The notes under the pieces: generated by a model
What the model was told of the DNA's origin: nothing
Seen by the model: the letters and a program-made list of their open reading frames with translations, nothing else
Database searches by the model: none
From: Chromobacterium alkanivorans
Lineage (GTDB): Bacteria; Pseudomonadota; Gammaproteobacteria; Burkholderiales; Chromobacteriaceae
Direction: 5' to 3'
DNA: 64,000 bases
Assembly: GCF_016937655.1 (NCBI RefSeq)
Contig: NZ_JAFHKL010000001.1
Span: 558,001 to 622,000, forward strand
Made by a program: the position numbers and the translations under genes
Shown here: positions 44,832 through 54,751 of the stretch, in pieces
How positions within the stretch are numbered: the first letter of the stretch is position 1
How the letters are laid out: each line of letters begins with the position of its first letter

Positions 44832-44856
44832 AACGCCCGCGGATGCGGGCGTTTTT
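44832..44856. terminator. Intrinsic terminator between comEA and phrB
   Basis: AACGCCCGC, GGAT loop, GCGGGCGTT, then TTT. It ends at the phrB stop codon (44856-44858), so the convergent genes share almost no spacer. Confidence 0.88.
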
Positions 44857-46298
44857 CATTGCTTGCCGAACAGGGCCAGCGCCAGTTGCCTTTGTTCGGC
44901 GTGGTCGACGATGGGACGCGGATAGTCCCGGCCCAGCACGAAGCCCTCCGGCAGCGTCTTGGCTTGCCAGGGCGCGTGGATCGCCTGATCGCTTAGCGCG
45001 GCCAGCTCCGGCACGTAGCGGCGGATGAAGCGGCCGTCCGGATCGAATTTCTGCGATTGCGTCACCGGATTGAAGATGCGGAAATAGGGCTGCGCGTCGC
45101 AGCCGGTGGAGGCGGCCCACTGCCAGCCGCCGTTGTTCGACGCCAAGTCGAAATCCAGCAGTTTCTCCGCGAAATAGCGCTCGCCCAGACGCCAGTCAAT
45201 CAGCAGATCCTTGACCAGAAAGCTGGCGGCGATCATGCGCAGCCGGTTGTGCATATAGCCGGTTTGGTTCAGTTGTCGCATGGCCGCATCAATCAGCGGA
45301 TAACCGATTAGTCCTTTCTGCCAGCTTTCCAGCCAGTCCTGGCGGTTGGGAAAGGGCAGGTCGCGGTATTGCGCCTTGAAGCTGTGAGCGGCGACATCGG
45401 GGAAATGCCACAGCAGTTGCTGATAAAACTCCCTCCAGATCAATTCCTTCAGCCAGCACATCGCGCCCTCGCCGCCGTCGAAGCAGGCGAATTGCACCAA
45501 TTGGCGGATCGAGAGGGTGCCGAAGCGCAAATGGGTGGAAAGATAGGACACGCCCTTAACACCGGGATAGTCCCTTTGTTGATGGTAGCGCTGGATACGC
45601 TGCCGGCAGAAATCGGCGAACAATTCCCGTGCTCCGGAGGCTCCCGGCGCCAGCAAGCAGGGCTCGGTCTGGGCAAAGCCCAGCTCGGCCAGGCTGGGCA
45701 TGGCGGGTGTGCCGGTAGGCGCACGCAGCCGGCCGGCCAGCGGCGGCACGGTCAGCGATTGGCTGTGTTGCGGGCTCAGTTTTTTAAGCCAGGCGTTGCA
45801 ATACGGGGTAAACACGGTGAAGGCCTTGCCACTGGCCGTGAGCAACTCGTCTCGAGCGAAAATGACCTGATCCTTGTAGGCGTGCAAGGTCTTGCCCTTC
45901 GCAGCCAGGCTTTGGGCAACCATGGTGTCCCGCTGGCGCGCATAGGGCTCGTAATCCTCGTTCACATAGACGGCGTCGGCGTCGAGCTGCGCAGCCAGCC
46001 TGGGGATGACGTCTTGCGCGGGGCCTGTTTCGCACCACAGCTCGCCGCCCGCTGCGCGCAGAGCGTCTTGAATCTCCCGCAAGGATTGCCAGATGAAGCC
46101 GAGGCGCCGGTCGGCGGGAGAAAGTGTGCCGAGAATATTGCTGTCGAAAACAAAGACGCATTGCACTGGGTAGCCGGAGGCCAGTGCTTGTTGCAAAGCG
46201 TGATTGTCCTCCAGGCGCAGGTCGCGCCTGAGCCAGTAAAGCGAAACCTTGCCCATGGGTAAGGTTTCGGTTTTATTGTCTGACATTGGATGATCCAT
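44856..46298 (-). CDS. phrB: Deoxyribodipyrimidine photolyase
   Basis: 480-residue class I CPD photolyase. The N-terminal Rossmann domain (about 15-145; VSLYWLRRDLRLEDN) binds the antenna cofactor. The C-terminal FAD domain contains GEGAMCWLKELIWREFYQQLL, KGLIGYPLIDAAMRQLNQTGYMHNR, and the signature DFDLASNNGGWQWAASTGCDAQPYFRIFNP. It repairs cyclobutane dimers with blue light. AAGG lies 6 nt before the ATG at 46298; two in-frame downstream ATGs are alternatives. Confidence 0.96.
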   Translation of the reverse strand: MDHPMSDNKTETLPMGKVSLYWLRRDLRLEDNHALQQALASGYPVQCVFVFDSNILGTLSPADRRLGFIWQSLREIQDALRAAGGELWCETGPAQDVIPRLAAQLDADAVYVNEDYEPYARQRDTMVAQSLAAKGKTLHAYKDQVIFARDELLTASGKAFTVFTPYCNAWLKKLSPQHSQSLTVPPLAGRLRAPTGTPAMPSLAELGFAQTEPCLLAPGASGARELFADFCRQRIQRYHQQRDYPGVKGVSYLSTHLRFGTLSIRQLVQFACFDGGEGAMCWLKELIWREFYQQLLWHFPDVAAHSFKAQYRDLPFPNRQDWLESWQKGLIGYPLIDAAMRQLNQTGYMHNRLRMIAASFLVKDLLIDWRLGERYFAEKLLDFDLASNNGGWQWAASTGCDAQPYFRIFNPVTQSQKFDPDGRFIRRYVPELAALSDQAIHAPWQAKTLPEGFVLGRDYPRPIVDHAEQRQLALALFGKQ

Positions 46299-46600
46299 TT
46301 TATGCCTTATGAGTTGTTGCTTTTTTGCACTAAGTTGCTGCTTGTGTTGCGTAATTGCATCTTAGTGGCAGCGGCGACTAAGTCTGGTGTTCATGTAAAA
46401 CAATGGTTTGCGATGCATGTGTTGTTTTTTTGAGTGCTTTTTTGTTGGAAGTGCATGCTGTTTTTGTTTTTTCGCAACGTCGGTCTTATATTGAGCCTAG
46501 CGATCACCGAAGCATATCGGTGACACATAAATGTCCGGGTTCTCTGGCTTTGAACAGCGAAATCAACAGGACAACATCAACTGACTTGAAAGGAACTGCA
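46299..46600 (+). promoter_or_regulatory. Upstream region of the porin gene
   Basis: 302 bp, AT-rich with long T-tracts, divergent from phrB. Contains the inverted repeat TCACCGA-AGCATA-TCGGTGA (46504-46523) about 80 bp before the porin start, which may be an operator. No clear -35/-10 pair is assigned. Confidence 0.4.
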
Positions 46601-47731
46601 ATGAACAAGACGCATATCGCTCTTGCAATCGCCGCCCTGATGCCGGCCGCCGCCGCGATGGCCGACGTCACCATCTACGGTGAGATCCGTGGTGGTTACG
46701 AGTACAACAAGACTTACCGTGCGAGCACCGCCCTGGACTCTAACGGTAAGCCGCAAGGCAACTCCCAGATCAACGACTGGACTTCACGTATCGGCTTCAA
46801 GGGCAATGAAGATCTGGGCAATGGCCTGAAAGCCATTTGGCAGGTGGAGAATCGTGTGAATATCGATGGCTCCGAATCCTCCGGCTTCAATACTCGCGAT
46901 AGCTTCATCGGCTTGGCCGGCGACAGCTGGGGTAAGTTCCGTCTGGGCCGCCTGTCCAACTACGCCAACGATATGATGGAGCAAGTTGATCCGGGTTACT
47001 ACAGCTCGCAAAGCGTAGGGGGTTTGGCTTATTTCACTCGTCTTGACGACCGCGTTAACAACGCCGTTCGTTACGACAGCCCGAACTGGGCCGGCTTCAG
47101 TTTTGCGTTCCTGTACGGTACCGACGAAGCTCGCGGCGCAAGCACCGATGGCAGCCGCACTAATCGCCAGACTTGGAACCTGGGTCTGAGCTATGAGAAT
47201 TCCGGCTTCTTCGGCAAGTACAACTACCAGAATTGGGGTGACGCCGATAAGGCACTTGCGACTGGTGGACGTAGCTCGAACAAAGATTGGCACCGCTTCG
47301 AAGGCGGCTACATGGCCAACAATATCTACGCGGCTTTGGGCTATCAACAAATTCGCGGCTATATCGACGGCACCGCCGGCGCTTACGCTGATAGCAAAGG
47401 CGTGTTGTATAACAAAGCTGCCTTTAACGCTTTGACAGCCGGTTCCAGCAATCTGGATGTGAGCAAAGAGGTGAAAACCCGCGAGTTGGCACTGACGCTG
47501 GGCTACACCTTCGGTTCCTTGACCCCGTACTTCTCCTATGTCAAGGGTTACGACATCAGCGTTGGCGGCAGCGATGTCAACAACTCAGGTTACGACCAGT
47601 ACGTGCTGGCTCTGGATTATGCCTTGTCCAAGCGTACCGAGGTTTACACTTCCTACGGCCACGTGAAATGGAAGGGTAACAACGTGGAGAAGGAAAACTC
47701 CTTCGGCCTGGGCCTGGTGCACCGCTTCTAA
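46601..47731 (+). CDS. Gram-negative general porin
   Basis: 376-residue outer-membrane porin: signal peptide (about 1-21, ending AMA), mature N-terminus DVTIYGEIRGGYEY, alternating amphipathic strands throughout, the GFKGNEDLGNGLKAIWQVEN and SFIGLAGDSWGKFRLGRL segments typical of betaproteobacterial trimeric porins, and a C-terminal phenylalanine (GLGLVHRF) for Bam recognition. AAAGGA precedes the ATG. A strong UUCG-loop terminator follows, so it is probably monocistronic. Confidence 0.95.
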   Translation: MNKTHIALAIAALMPAAAAMADVTIYGEIRGGYEYNKTYRASTALDSNGKPQGNSQINDWTSRIGFKGNEDLGNGLKAIWQVENRVNIDGSESSGFNTRDSFIGLAGDSWGKFRLGRLSNYANDMMEQVDPGYYSSQSVGGLAYFTRLDDRVNNAVRYDSPNWAGFSFAFLYGTDEARGASTDGSRTNRQTWNLGLSYENSGFFGKYNYQNWGDADKALATGGRSSNKDWHRFEGGYMANNIYAALGYQQIRGYIDGTAGAYADSKGVLYNKAAFNALTAGSSNLDVSKEVKTRELALTLGYTFGSLTPYFSYVKGYDISVGGSDVNNSGYDQYVLALDYALSKRTEVYTSYGHVKWKGNNVEKENSFGLGLVHRF

Positions 47732-47752
47732 GCACACTTGAGTACGATCTTG

Positions 47753-47780
47753 AAAGGACTGCTTCGGCAGTCCTTTTTGT
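47753..47780 (+). terminator. Intrinsic terminator of the porin gene
   Basis: AAAGGACTGC, TTCG tetraloop, GCAGTCCTTTTT starting 22 nt after the stop. Confidence 0.93.
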
Positions 47781-47951
47781 TTTTGGCTCGGCGGCCGCCG
47801 GAATCCGGTCGCGCCGGGATTTAAGTCAAAGCAGCATCCGCATTTTGCATATAATGTTGTAACGGTAGTGCGGCTGTCTTCAAGGTGGCGAGCTCTGACA
47901 CGGGGCGCCGCGCGGTGTCGTCCAATCTGTTCACAGGTGAGTTGCAAGCGT

Positions 47952-49658
47952 ATGGAAGCTTCGGCTGGGATTTCCGGCTTGGGTCGGGCCTTGGTGCAAA
48001 ACAATATGCTGTTACAGCAGGATGCGGACGCCATTCTGCGCCAGTCTCAGGCGTCGCACATCAGCTTCGTCGAGCAGCTGATTCAGAGCAAGAAGATGAC
48101 GGCGCAAGATGTCGCGATGTTCGCGTCCAAGACTTTTGGCTATCCCTTATTGGACATGTCGGCGATTGATCTCGATCAGTTGCCCAAGGGGGTGGTTGAC
48201 GACGAACTGATCGCCAGCCGGCGCTTGCTGCCCCTGCTCAAGCGCGGCAACAAGCTGTATGTCGGCACTTCGGATCCCACTCAAACCTCGGCCTATCACG
48301 CGATCACCTTCAAGACCGGAATGACGGTGGAAGTGGTGGTGGTGGAGGACGACAAGCTGGGCAAGATGCTCGGCAAGTACAGCGAGGACGCCACCGCCGC
48401 GATCAAGGCGTTGGAGAATGAGGATTTCGGCGATCTGGAATTCGCCGATCCGGACGCGTCGGCGGATACCGGCGCGCAACCGGACGTCGACGACGCGCCG
48501 GTGGTCAAGTTCATCCACAAGGTGTTGCTGGACGCCATCAACGGCGGCGCGTCGGATATCCATTTCGAGCCTTATGAGAAGTTCTACCGCATCCGCTATC
48601 GGGTGGACGGGGTGTTGAAGGAGATCTCGCAGCCGCCCTTGGTGTTGAAGGAAAAGATCGCCTCCCGGATCAAGGTGATCTCCAAGCTGGATATTTCGGA
48701 AAAGCGGGTGCCGCAGGACGGCCGGATGAAGCTGGTCATTTCCAAGGCGCGGGCGATCGACTTCCGGGTCAGCACCTTGCCCACCCTGTACGGCGAGAAG
48801 ATCGTGATGCGTATCCTGGACTCGTCGTCGGCGAATCTGGATATCGAGCAGCTGGGCTTCGAGCCGGAGCAGAAACGTTTGTTGCTGGAGGCGATCGGAC
48901 GCCCCTACGGCATGGTGCTGGTGACCGGCCCCACCGGCAGCGGTAAAACGGTGTCGCTGTATACCTGTCTTAATTTGTTGAACAAGCCGGACATCAATAT
49001 CGCCACGGCCGAGGACCCGGTGGAAATCAACTTGCCGGGCATCAACCAGGTCAACGTCAACGAGCGCGCCGGACTGACCTTCGCCTCGGCCCTGAAGGCT
49101 TTTCTGCGTCAGGATCCGGATATGATCATGGTGGGCGAGATTCGGGACTTCGAAACGGCGGACATCGCGATCAAGGCGGCGCAGACCGGCCATATGGTGT
49201 TTTCCACCCTGCATACCAATAATGCGCCGGCGACCTTGACCCGGATGTTGAACATGGGGGTGGCGCCGTTCAATATCGCCAGCTCGGTGCTGTTGATCAT
49301 GGCGCAGCGGCTGGCGCGGCGATTGTGCGCGCATTGCAAGAAGCCGGCGGATATTCCCGAAGAGGCGCTATTGCGCGCCGGTTTCAAGAAAGAGGAACTG
49401 GACGGCAGTTGGAAACCCTATGCGCCGGTGGGCTGCGAGGAGTGCCGCAGCACCGGCTACCGCGGCCGCACCGGCATTTACGAAGTGATGCCGATCACCG
49501 ACGCGATGACGCGCTTGATCATGCAGAACGGCACCGCCATCGATATCGCCGATCTGGCGCGCAAGGAGGGCATGGTGGACTTGCGCCATGCCGGCTTGCT
49601 GAAAGTGAAGGCGGGCTTGACCTCGTTGACGGAGATCGAGGCGGTGACCAACGAGTAA
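47952..49658 (+). CDS. pilB: Type IV pilus assembly ATPase PilB
   Basis: 568-residue GspE/PilB-family hexameric ATPase that drives pilin polymerisation. N-terminal MshEN-type domain (about 10-150), Walker A GPTGSGKT at 326-333, Asp box AEDPVEINLPGINQ, Walker B DMIMVGEIRD, His box TGHMVFSTLHTNNAP, and a zinc tetracysteine region (CAHCKK ... CEEC). Upstream in-frame starts exist, but the ATG at 47952 gives the usual PilB N-terminus. It heads the pilB-pilC-pilD-coaE-zapD-yacG run. Confidence 0.96.
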   Translation: MEASAGISGLGRALVQNNMLLQQDADAILRQSQASHISFVEQLIQSKKMTAQDVAMFASKTFGYPLLDMSAIDLDQLPKGVVDDELIASRRLLPLLKRGNKLYVGTSDPTQTSAYHAITFKTGMTVEVVVVEDDKLGKMLGKYSEDATAAIKALENEDFGDLEFADPDASADTGAQPDVDDAPVVKFIHKVLLDAINGGASDIHFEPYEKFYRIRYRVDGVLKEISQPPLVLKEKIASRIKVISKLDISEKRVPQDGRMKLVISKARAIDFRVSTLPTLYGEKIVMRILDSSSANLDIEQLGFEPEQKRLLLEAIGRPYGMVLVTGPTGSGKTVSLYTCLNLLNKPDINIATAEDPVEINLPGINQVNVNERAGLTFASALKAFLRQDPDMIMVGEIRDFETADIAIKAAQTGHMVFSTLHTNNAPATLTRMLNMGVAPFNIASSVLLIMAQRLARRLCAHCKKPADIPEEALLRAGFKKEELDGSWKPYAPVGCEECRSTGYRGRTGIYEVMPITDAMTRLIMQNGTAIDIADLARKEGMVDLRHAGLLKVKAGLTSLTEIEAVTNE

Positions 49659-49729
49659 AGCCGGTTTCGCGCCTCCGGCGGCCGCCGGCGAGCGGGCTAA
49701 ACGGCTTGGAATAAGAAAGAGGCCATGGA

Positions 49730-50953
49730 ATGGCAGTCACGGTAGCAAAAAAAGCGACGCCGGGCTTTGTCTGGGAATGGGAAGGCAAGGACAAGGCGGG
49801 CAAGGCGATACGCGGGGAATTGCGGGCGGAGTCCGAGGCGGTGGCCAAGACCCAGTTGCGGCGTCAGGGCATCAACGTGGTCAAGATCAAGCGCCGGCGC
49901 GGCGGTTTCGGCAAGCGCATCACCGAGCGGGACATCACCTTGTTCACCCGCCAGCTGGCGACCATGATGCGCGCCGGCGTGCCCTTGCTGCAGGCGTTCG
50001 ACATCGCGGCCAAGGGCCACGGCAACCCGGCGGTGACCAAGATGCTGCTGGAGGTGCGCGCCGACGTCGAAACCGGCCTGTCGCTGGCGGAAGCCTTCCG
50101 CAAGCGGCCCTTGTACTTCGACAAGTTGTTCTGCAACATCATCGCCGCGGGCGAAACCGGCGGCGTGCTGGACTCTTTGCTGGACAAGCTGGCCACCTAC
50201 AAGGAAAAGGTGATGGCGATCAAGGGCAAGATCAAGTCGGCCCTGATTTATCCGTCGGCCATCGTCGGCACCGCCTTCATCATTACCGCCGTCATCATGA
50301 TTTACGTGATTCCGGCGTTCAAGGATCTGTTTTCCAGCTTCGGCGCCAATCTGCCGGCGCCGACGCTGTTCGTGATCTGGCTGTCGGACGGCTTCGTCCA
50401 TTACTGGTGGCTGATCTTCGGCGTGATTTTCGGCAGCCTGTTCGGCTTTCTCTACGCCTTCAAGCGCACGCCCAAGCTGCAAGAGCGGATGGACCGCATC
50501 CTGCTGCGTGTGCCGGTGATCGGCGATATCATCCGCAAGGCCACCATCGCGCGCTGGGCGCGCACCTTGTCCACCTTGTTCGCCGCCGGGGTGCCCTTGG
50601 TGGAGGCGCTGGACTCGGTGGGCGGCGCTTCCGGCAACCAGGTGTACGCGGACGCCACCAAGCGGATCCAGAACGACGTCAGCACCGGCTCCAGCCTCAA
50701 TTACTCGATGCAGCGCACCGACTTGTTCCCTAATATGGTGTTGCAAATGACCTCGATCGGCGAGGAGTCCGGCTCGCTGGACCAGATGCTGGACAAGGTG
50801 GCGGATTTTTACGAAGAAGAAGTCGATAACGCGGTGGCCGCGCTGTCCAGTTTGCTGGAGCCGGCCATCATGGTGATTCTGGGGATCTTGATCGGCGGTT
50901 TGATCATTGCGATGTATATGCCGATTTTCAAAATGGGGCAGGTGGTTGGATGA
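49730..50953 (+). CDS. pilC: Type IV pilus inner-membrane platform protein PilC
   Basis: 407-residue GspF/PilC-family protein with two homologous cytoplasmic domains (LFTRQLATMMRAGVPLLQAFD and WARTLSTLFAAGVPLVEALD) and three transmembrane helices, the last at the C-terminus (VILGILIGGLIIAMYMPIFKMGQVV). It couples the PilB motor to the growing pilus. It overlaps pilD by 4 bp, indicating translational coupling. Confidence 0.96.
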   Translation: MAVTVAKKATPGFVWEWEGKDKAGKAIRGELRAESEAVAKTQLRRQGINVVKIKRRRGGFGKRITERDITLFTRQLATMMRAGVPLLQAFDIAAKGHGNPAVTKMLLEVRADVETGLSLAEAFRKRPLYFDKLFCNIIAAGETGGVLDSLLDKLATYKEKVMAIKGKIKSALIYPSAIVGTAFIITAVIMIYVIPAFKDLFSSFGANLPAPTLFVIWLSDGFVHYWWLIFGVIFGSLFGFLYAFKRTPKLQERMDRILLRVPVIGDIIRKATIARWARTLSTLFAAGVPLVEALDSVGGASGNQVYADATKRIQNDVSTGSSLNYSMQRTDLFPNMVLQMTSIGEESGSLDQMLDKVADFYEEEVDNAVAALSSLLEPAIMVILGILIGGLIIAMYMPIFKMGQVVG

Positions 50954-51819
50954 TTGAGGAGTGGCGCTGGATCGCCGGCTCGTACCCGCTGGCTTTCGCC
51001 GGCGCGGCGCTGGTGCTGGGTTTGTTGCTTGGCAGTTTTCTGAATGTGATCATCCATCGTTTGCCGAAGATGCTGGAAGCCGAGTGGCGGCGCAATTGCG
51101 TGGATTGCCTGCAATTGGAAGAGGACGAGGCGGGCGAACGCTACAATTTGATGCGGCCGGCCTCGCACTGCCCGCAATGCCGGGCCGCGGTGCGTCCATG
51201 GCAGAATATCCCGGTGCTGAGCTTTCTGCTGTTGCGCGGACGGTGCGGCAGCTGCCGGGCCAAGATCTCCTGGCGTTACCCGGCGGTGGAGTTGTCGACC
51301 GGGGCCTTGTTCGCCTTCCTGGCCTGGCGCTATGGCTGGTCGGAACAGTTGCCGGCCTATATGGCCCTGACCGCGGTGTTGCTGGCCCTGACCTTCATTG
51401 ACGCGGACACGCAGCTGCTGCCGGACAATCTGACCTTGCCCTTGCTGTGGGGCGGTTTGCTGTTCAATCTGCTGACCGGCACCGTGCCGCTGGCCGACGC
51501 GGTGATCGGCGCGATGGCGGGCTATCTGTGCCTGTGGCTGCTGTTCCACGGTTTCAAGCTGGCCACCGGCAAGGAGGGCATGGGCTACGGCGACTTCAAG
51601 CTGCTGGCCGCCTTGGGCGCATGGCTGGGATGGACCTTGCTGCCGCTGGTGATTCTGTTGTCCTCGCTGGTGGGCGCGGCGGTGGGCGTGGTCTTGATTT
51701 TGCTGGCCAAGCACGGCCGCGGCCAGCCGCTGCCGTTTGGTCCTTATCTTGCGGCCGCCGGCTGGATCGCCTTGATCTGGGGTCAGGACATTGTGAACTG
51801 GTATTTGCATGCCTATTAA
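50950..51819 (+). CDS. pilD: Prepilin peptidase/N-methyltransferase PilD
   Basis: 289-residue bifunctional aspartic protease that cleaves type IV prepilins (and type II secretion pseudopilins) and methylates the new N-terminus. The N-terminal cytoplasmic domain has two CxxC pairs (HCPQCRA and RCGSCRA). Catalytic aspartates are in FIDADTQLLPD and GYGDFKLLA. About eight membrane spans. It would also serve the gspCD secretion system at the end of the window. It overlaps coaE by 11 bp. Confidence 0.96.
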   Translation: MIEEWRWIAGSYPLAFAGAALVLGLLLGSFLNVIIHRLPKMLEAEWRRNCVDCLQLEEDEAGERYNLMRPASHCPQCRAAVRPWQNIPVLSFLLLRGRCGSCRAKISWRYPAVELSTGALFAFLAWRYGWSEQLPAYMALTAVLLALTFIDADTQLLPDNLTLPLLWGGLLFNLLTGTVPLADAVIGAMAGYLCLWLLFHGFKLATGKEGMGYGDFKLLAALGAWLGWTLLPLVILLSSLVGAAVGVVLILLAKHGRGQPLPFGPYLAAAGWIALIWGQDIVNWYLHAY

Positions 51820-52420
51820 AGTAGTAGGGCTGACCGGCGGCATCGGCTCCGGCAAAAGCGCGGCGGCGGATCGTTTCGCCGAGTTGGGCGTGCCGGTGGT
51901 CGACACCGACGCCATCGCGCATGAGCTGACCGGTCCGCGCGGCGCGGCGATGCCGGCCCTGGCGGCGGCGTTCGGCGCGGGCGCGGTGCGAGAGGACGGA
52001 GCGCTGGATCGCGGCTGGATGCGCGAGCGGGTGTTTGCAGACGCCGACAGCCGGCAGCGGCTGGAAAGCGTGCTGCATCCGTTGATTCGGCGGGAGAGCG
52101 AGGCCAGGGTGGCCGCGGCGCGCGGGCCGTATTGCGTGCTGGTGGTGCCCTTGTTGTTTGAAACCGGGCATTATCTGCCGATGCTGGCGCGCACCCTGCT
52201 GGTGGACTGCGAGGAGTCGGCGCAGCTGGAGCGGGTGATGCGGCGCAACGGCATGGACGAAAAGGCGGTGCGGGCGATCATGGCGACGCAATGTTCGCGA
52301 GCGCAGCGACGCGAACGCGCCGACGATATAATTTGTAATAATGACAGCTTGGCTGCATTGAGGCTTCAAGTCGACGCCAAACACGATTATTATCTTGCCA
52401 GCCTAGCCGATAGATCATAA
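51809..52420 (+). CDS. coaE: Dephospho-CoA kinase
   Basis: 203-residue P-loop kinase for the last step of coenzyme A synthesis. P-loop GGIGSGKS ends at Ser17; VVDTDAIAHELTGP and LLVDCEESAQLERVMRRNG are family segments. It starts inside the pilD 3' end (11-bp overlap). pilD-coaE-zapD is a common proteobacterial gene order. Confidence 0.96.
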   Translation: MPIKVVGLTGGIGSGKSAAADRFAELGVPVVDTDAIAHELTGPRGAAMPALAAAFGAGAVREDGALDRGWMRERVFADADSRQRLESVLHPLIRRESEARVAAARGPYCVLVVPLLFETGHYLPMLARTLLVDCEESAQLERVMRRNGMDEKAVRAIMATQCSRAQRRERADDIICNNDSLAALRLQVDAKHDYYLASLADRS

Positions 52421-52458
52421 CCGGGCTCTCGCGAGCCAAGCAGAAGGGCCGATGCGCC

Positions 52459-53217
52459 GTGATCAGTTTTGAGTTTCCCGTCACCGAGCGAACCCGCATC
52501 CTGCTCCGCCTGGAGCATCTCTACGCACGTCTTGGGTATTTCATCGGCAAGGACCATCCGTATGATCACCATGCGGCCCTGCTGGTCTTGTTCGAGCTGA
52601 TGGAAACCGCCTCGCGCGCGGACTTGAAGGCGGATCTGCTGCAGGAATTGGAGCGGCAGAAACAGATGCTGGAAGCGCTGCGCGAGAATCCGCAGGTGGC
52701 GGAGGAAACCCTGGAGGGCGTGCTGGAGGACATCGAGCACGCGTCCACCCGCCTGCTGGCCTTGACCGGCAAGTTCGGCCAGCATCTGCGCGAGAACGAG
52801 TGGCTGATGGCGATCAAGCAGCGCGCCGGCATTCCCGGCGGCACCTGCCAGTTCGATTTGCCGTCTTATCACCAGTGGCAGCAGAAGTCGGCCGAAGTGC
52901 GGCGCCAGGACATCAAGCGCTGGGCGTCGCCGTTGATGCCCACCGCGGAGGCGGCGGGCATTCTGCTGACCCTGTTGCGCGACAGCGGCAAGACCCACCA
53001 TTACGTGGCGCGCCGCGGCGTGTTCCAGCAGATGTCCGGCGGCAAGGTGGTGCAGCTGATCCGCGTCGCCTACGACGGCGGCCTGGAGTTGCTGCCCGAA
53101 CTGTCCGCCAATAAATACGCGCTCAATATCCGCTTCGTCAGCGCGGTGACCGGGGAGTCCCGGCCGCGGCAGACCGAGCAGGATGTCGAGTTTCACCTGA
53201 CCAATTGCAAGTTCTGA
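52459..53217 (+). CDS. zapD: Cell division protein ZapD
   Basis: 252-residue ZapD (YacF) protein that cross-links FtsZ filaments at the Z-ring. It begins ISFEFPVTERTRILLRLEHL, as in the family, and consists of a helical domain followed by a beta-rich C-terminal domain (TCQFDLPSYHQW onward). The GTG start at 52459 has AGAAGGG upstream. It lies 38 bp after coaE and 38 bp before yacG. Confidence 0.94.
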   Translation: MISFEFPVTERTRILLRLEHLYARLGYFIGKDHPYDHHAALLVLFELMETASRADLKADLLQELERQKQMLEALRENPQVAEETLEGVLEDIEHASTRLLALTGKFGQHLRENEWLMAIKQRAGIPGGTCQFDLPSYHQWQQKSAEVRRQDIKRWASPLMPTAEAAGILLTLLRDSGKTHHYVARRGVFQQMSGGKVVQLIRVAYDGGLELLPELSANKYALNIRFVSAVTGESRPRQTEQDVEFHLTNCKF

Positions 53218-53255
53218 CCGGCGCGCGCCGGTCTTTGCCCCCGTTTTGAGAAGCC

Positions 53256-53444
53256 ATGTCTGATTCTGTACGCGTTGTCGCCTGTCCCACCTGTCGCGCT
53301 CCGGTGCGCTGGGAGCCGCAAAGCCAGTTCCGCCCGTTTTGCAGCAAGCGCTGCCGGCTGATCGATTTGGGCGAGTGGGCGACGGAAAGCTATCGGGTGC
53401 CGGCGCAGGAAGAATCGCCGAGCGAGGCGAGCCGCGGCGAGTGA
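53256..53444 (+). CDS. yacG: DNA gyrase inhibitor YacG (zinc protein)
   Basis: 62-residue zinc-binding protein with [10 protein letters not shown] ... [15 protein letters not shown], the four-cysteine motif of YacG, known in Escherichia coli to bind GyrB and inhibit gyrase. Last gene of the pilB-yacG run, followed by a bidirectional terminator. Confidence 0.95.
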   Translation: MSDSVRVVACPTCRAPVRWEPQSQFRPFCSKRCRLIDLGEWATESYRVPAQEESPSEASRGE

Positions 53445-53461
53445 GCGCCCGGCCGCAATGA

Positions 53462-53489
53462 AAAACAGGTCCCTTCAGGGACCTGTTTT
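53462..53489. terminator. Bidirectional terminator between yacG and amiC
   Basis: AAAACAGGTCCC, TTCA loop, GGGACCTGTTTT. Symmetric A/T tracts allow use from both convergent genes. Confidence 0.92.
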
Positions 53490-53509
53490 GCTTTGGCCGC
53501 GGCGCGAAC

Positions 53510-54751
53510 TCAGGCTCTGGCCGCCAGCGCCGCGCCTTGGGAGAAATAGCCCTTCATGCCGGTGAAGATGGCATTGGCCATTTGCTGCTGGAAATCGCTG
53601 CTGAGCAGGCGCTGCTCTTCCTCCGGATTGGAGATGAAGGCGGTTTCCACCAGGATGGACGGAATGTCCGGCGCTTTCAGCACCGCGAAGCCGGCCTGTT
53701 CCACCGCGCTCTTGTGCAGCTTGTTGAGGCCGCCCAGGTGCCCCAGCACGGTCTTGCCCAGTTTTAGGCTGTCGTTGATGGTGGCGGTCTGAGTCAGGTC
53801 CAGCAGGGTGTGGGCCAGGTATTTGTCCTTGCTGCCTATCTTGACGCCGCCCACCAGGTCGGCGTCGTTCTGGCTTTGCGCCAGGGCTTTGGCGAAGGCG
53901 CTGGTCGCGCCTTTTTCCGACAGCGCGAACACCGAGGAACCGCGCGCGGCGCGGTTGGGCGCGGCGTCGGCGTGGATGGAGACGAATAGGTCGGCGTTCA
54001 GCTTGCGCGCCTTGGCCACCCGTACGCCCAGCGGGATGAACACATCCTCGTCGCGGGTCATATAGGCCTTCATATTGCTTTCCGCATCGATCATTCGCTT
54101 CAACTGCTTGCCGATGCTCAGCACCACGTCCTTCTCGCGGGTGCCGTTCAGGCCGACGGCGCCGGGATCTATGCCGCCATGGCCCGGGTCCAGCATCACG
54201 ATGATCGGGCGGTTGCTGTCCTTTTTCTTGGGCTTGATCTGCGGCGCGGGCTGTTCCAGCTTGCCCTTGTTGTAGTCCTGCAGCAGCGCGAGCAGGGGAT
54301 CGTCCTGCTTGCCGTCGGCCGGGTAGAGGTCGACCACCAGCCGGTGTTTGTACTCGGCCACCGGCACCATGGTGAAGGCTTGCGGCGTGACGTTGGCCTT
54401 CAATTCCAGCACCAGGCGCACGGTGTTCGGATCGAACTGGCCGGCGCGCGCGGTCTTGATATAGGGGTCGGCGGCGGCAATCTGGCTGCCGATGTCTTTC
54501 AGCACGCTATTGAGTTGCACGCCTTGCAGGTCGATCACCAGCCGGTTGGGGTTGGCGATGGTGAACTGCTTGTATTGGATGGCCTCGCTGGCCTCCAGCG
54601 TGATGCGGGTGTAAAGCGACGCCGGCCAGATGCGCAGGGCGACGATCTGGCTGCCGGCGGCAAAGCCGACGCGGCTCACCGACAGCATGAAGGTGGCGGC
54701 GGCCGCGCCGATCAGTCGGCGGCGGAGGGGGTCGAAAGTCGAATCAGGCAT
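53510..54751 (-). CDS. amiC: N-acetylmuramoyl-L-alanine amidase AmiC
   Basis: 413-residue periplasmic amidase that splits septal peptidoglycan. Twin-arginine signal ([17 protein letters not shown], to about 34), AMIN domain (about 37-135) for septal targeting, and amidase_3 catalytic domain (about 195-410) with zinc ligands in [11 protein letters not shown] and SIHADAA and the catalytic Glu in [13 protein letters not shown]. The ATG at 54751 is used, since upstream codons lie within the tsaE frame; this still overlaps the tsaE 3' end by 40 bp. Confidence 0.94.
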   Translation of the reverse strand: MPDSTFDPLRRRLIGAAAATFMLSVSRVGFAAGSQIVALRIWPASLYTRITLEASEAIQYKQFTIANPNRLVIDLQGVQLNSVLKDIGSQIAAADPYIKTARAGQFDPNTVRLVLELKANVTPQAFTMVPVAEYKHRLVVDLYPADGKQDDPLLALLQDYNKGKLEQPAPQIKPKKKDSNRPIIVMLDPGHGGIDPGAVGLNGTREKDVVLSIGKQLKRMIDAESNMKAYMTRDEDVFIPLGVRVAKARKLNADLFVSIHADAAPNRAARGSSVFALSEKGATSAFAKALAQSQNDADLVGGVKIGSKDKYLAHTLLDLTQTATINDSLKLGKTVLGHLGGLNKLHKSAVEQAGFAVLKAPDIPSILVETAFISNPEEEQRLLSSDFQQQMANAIFTGMKGYFSQGAALAARA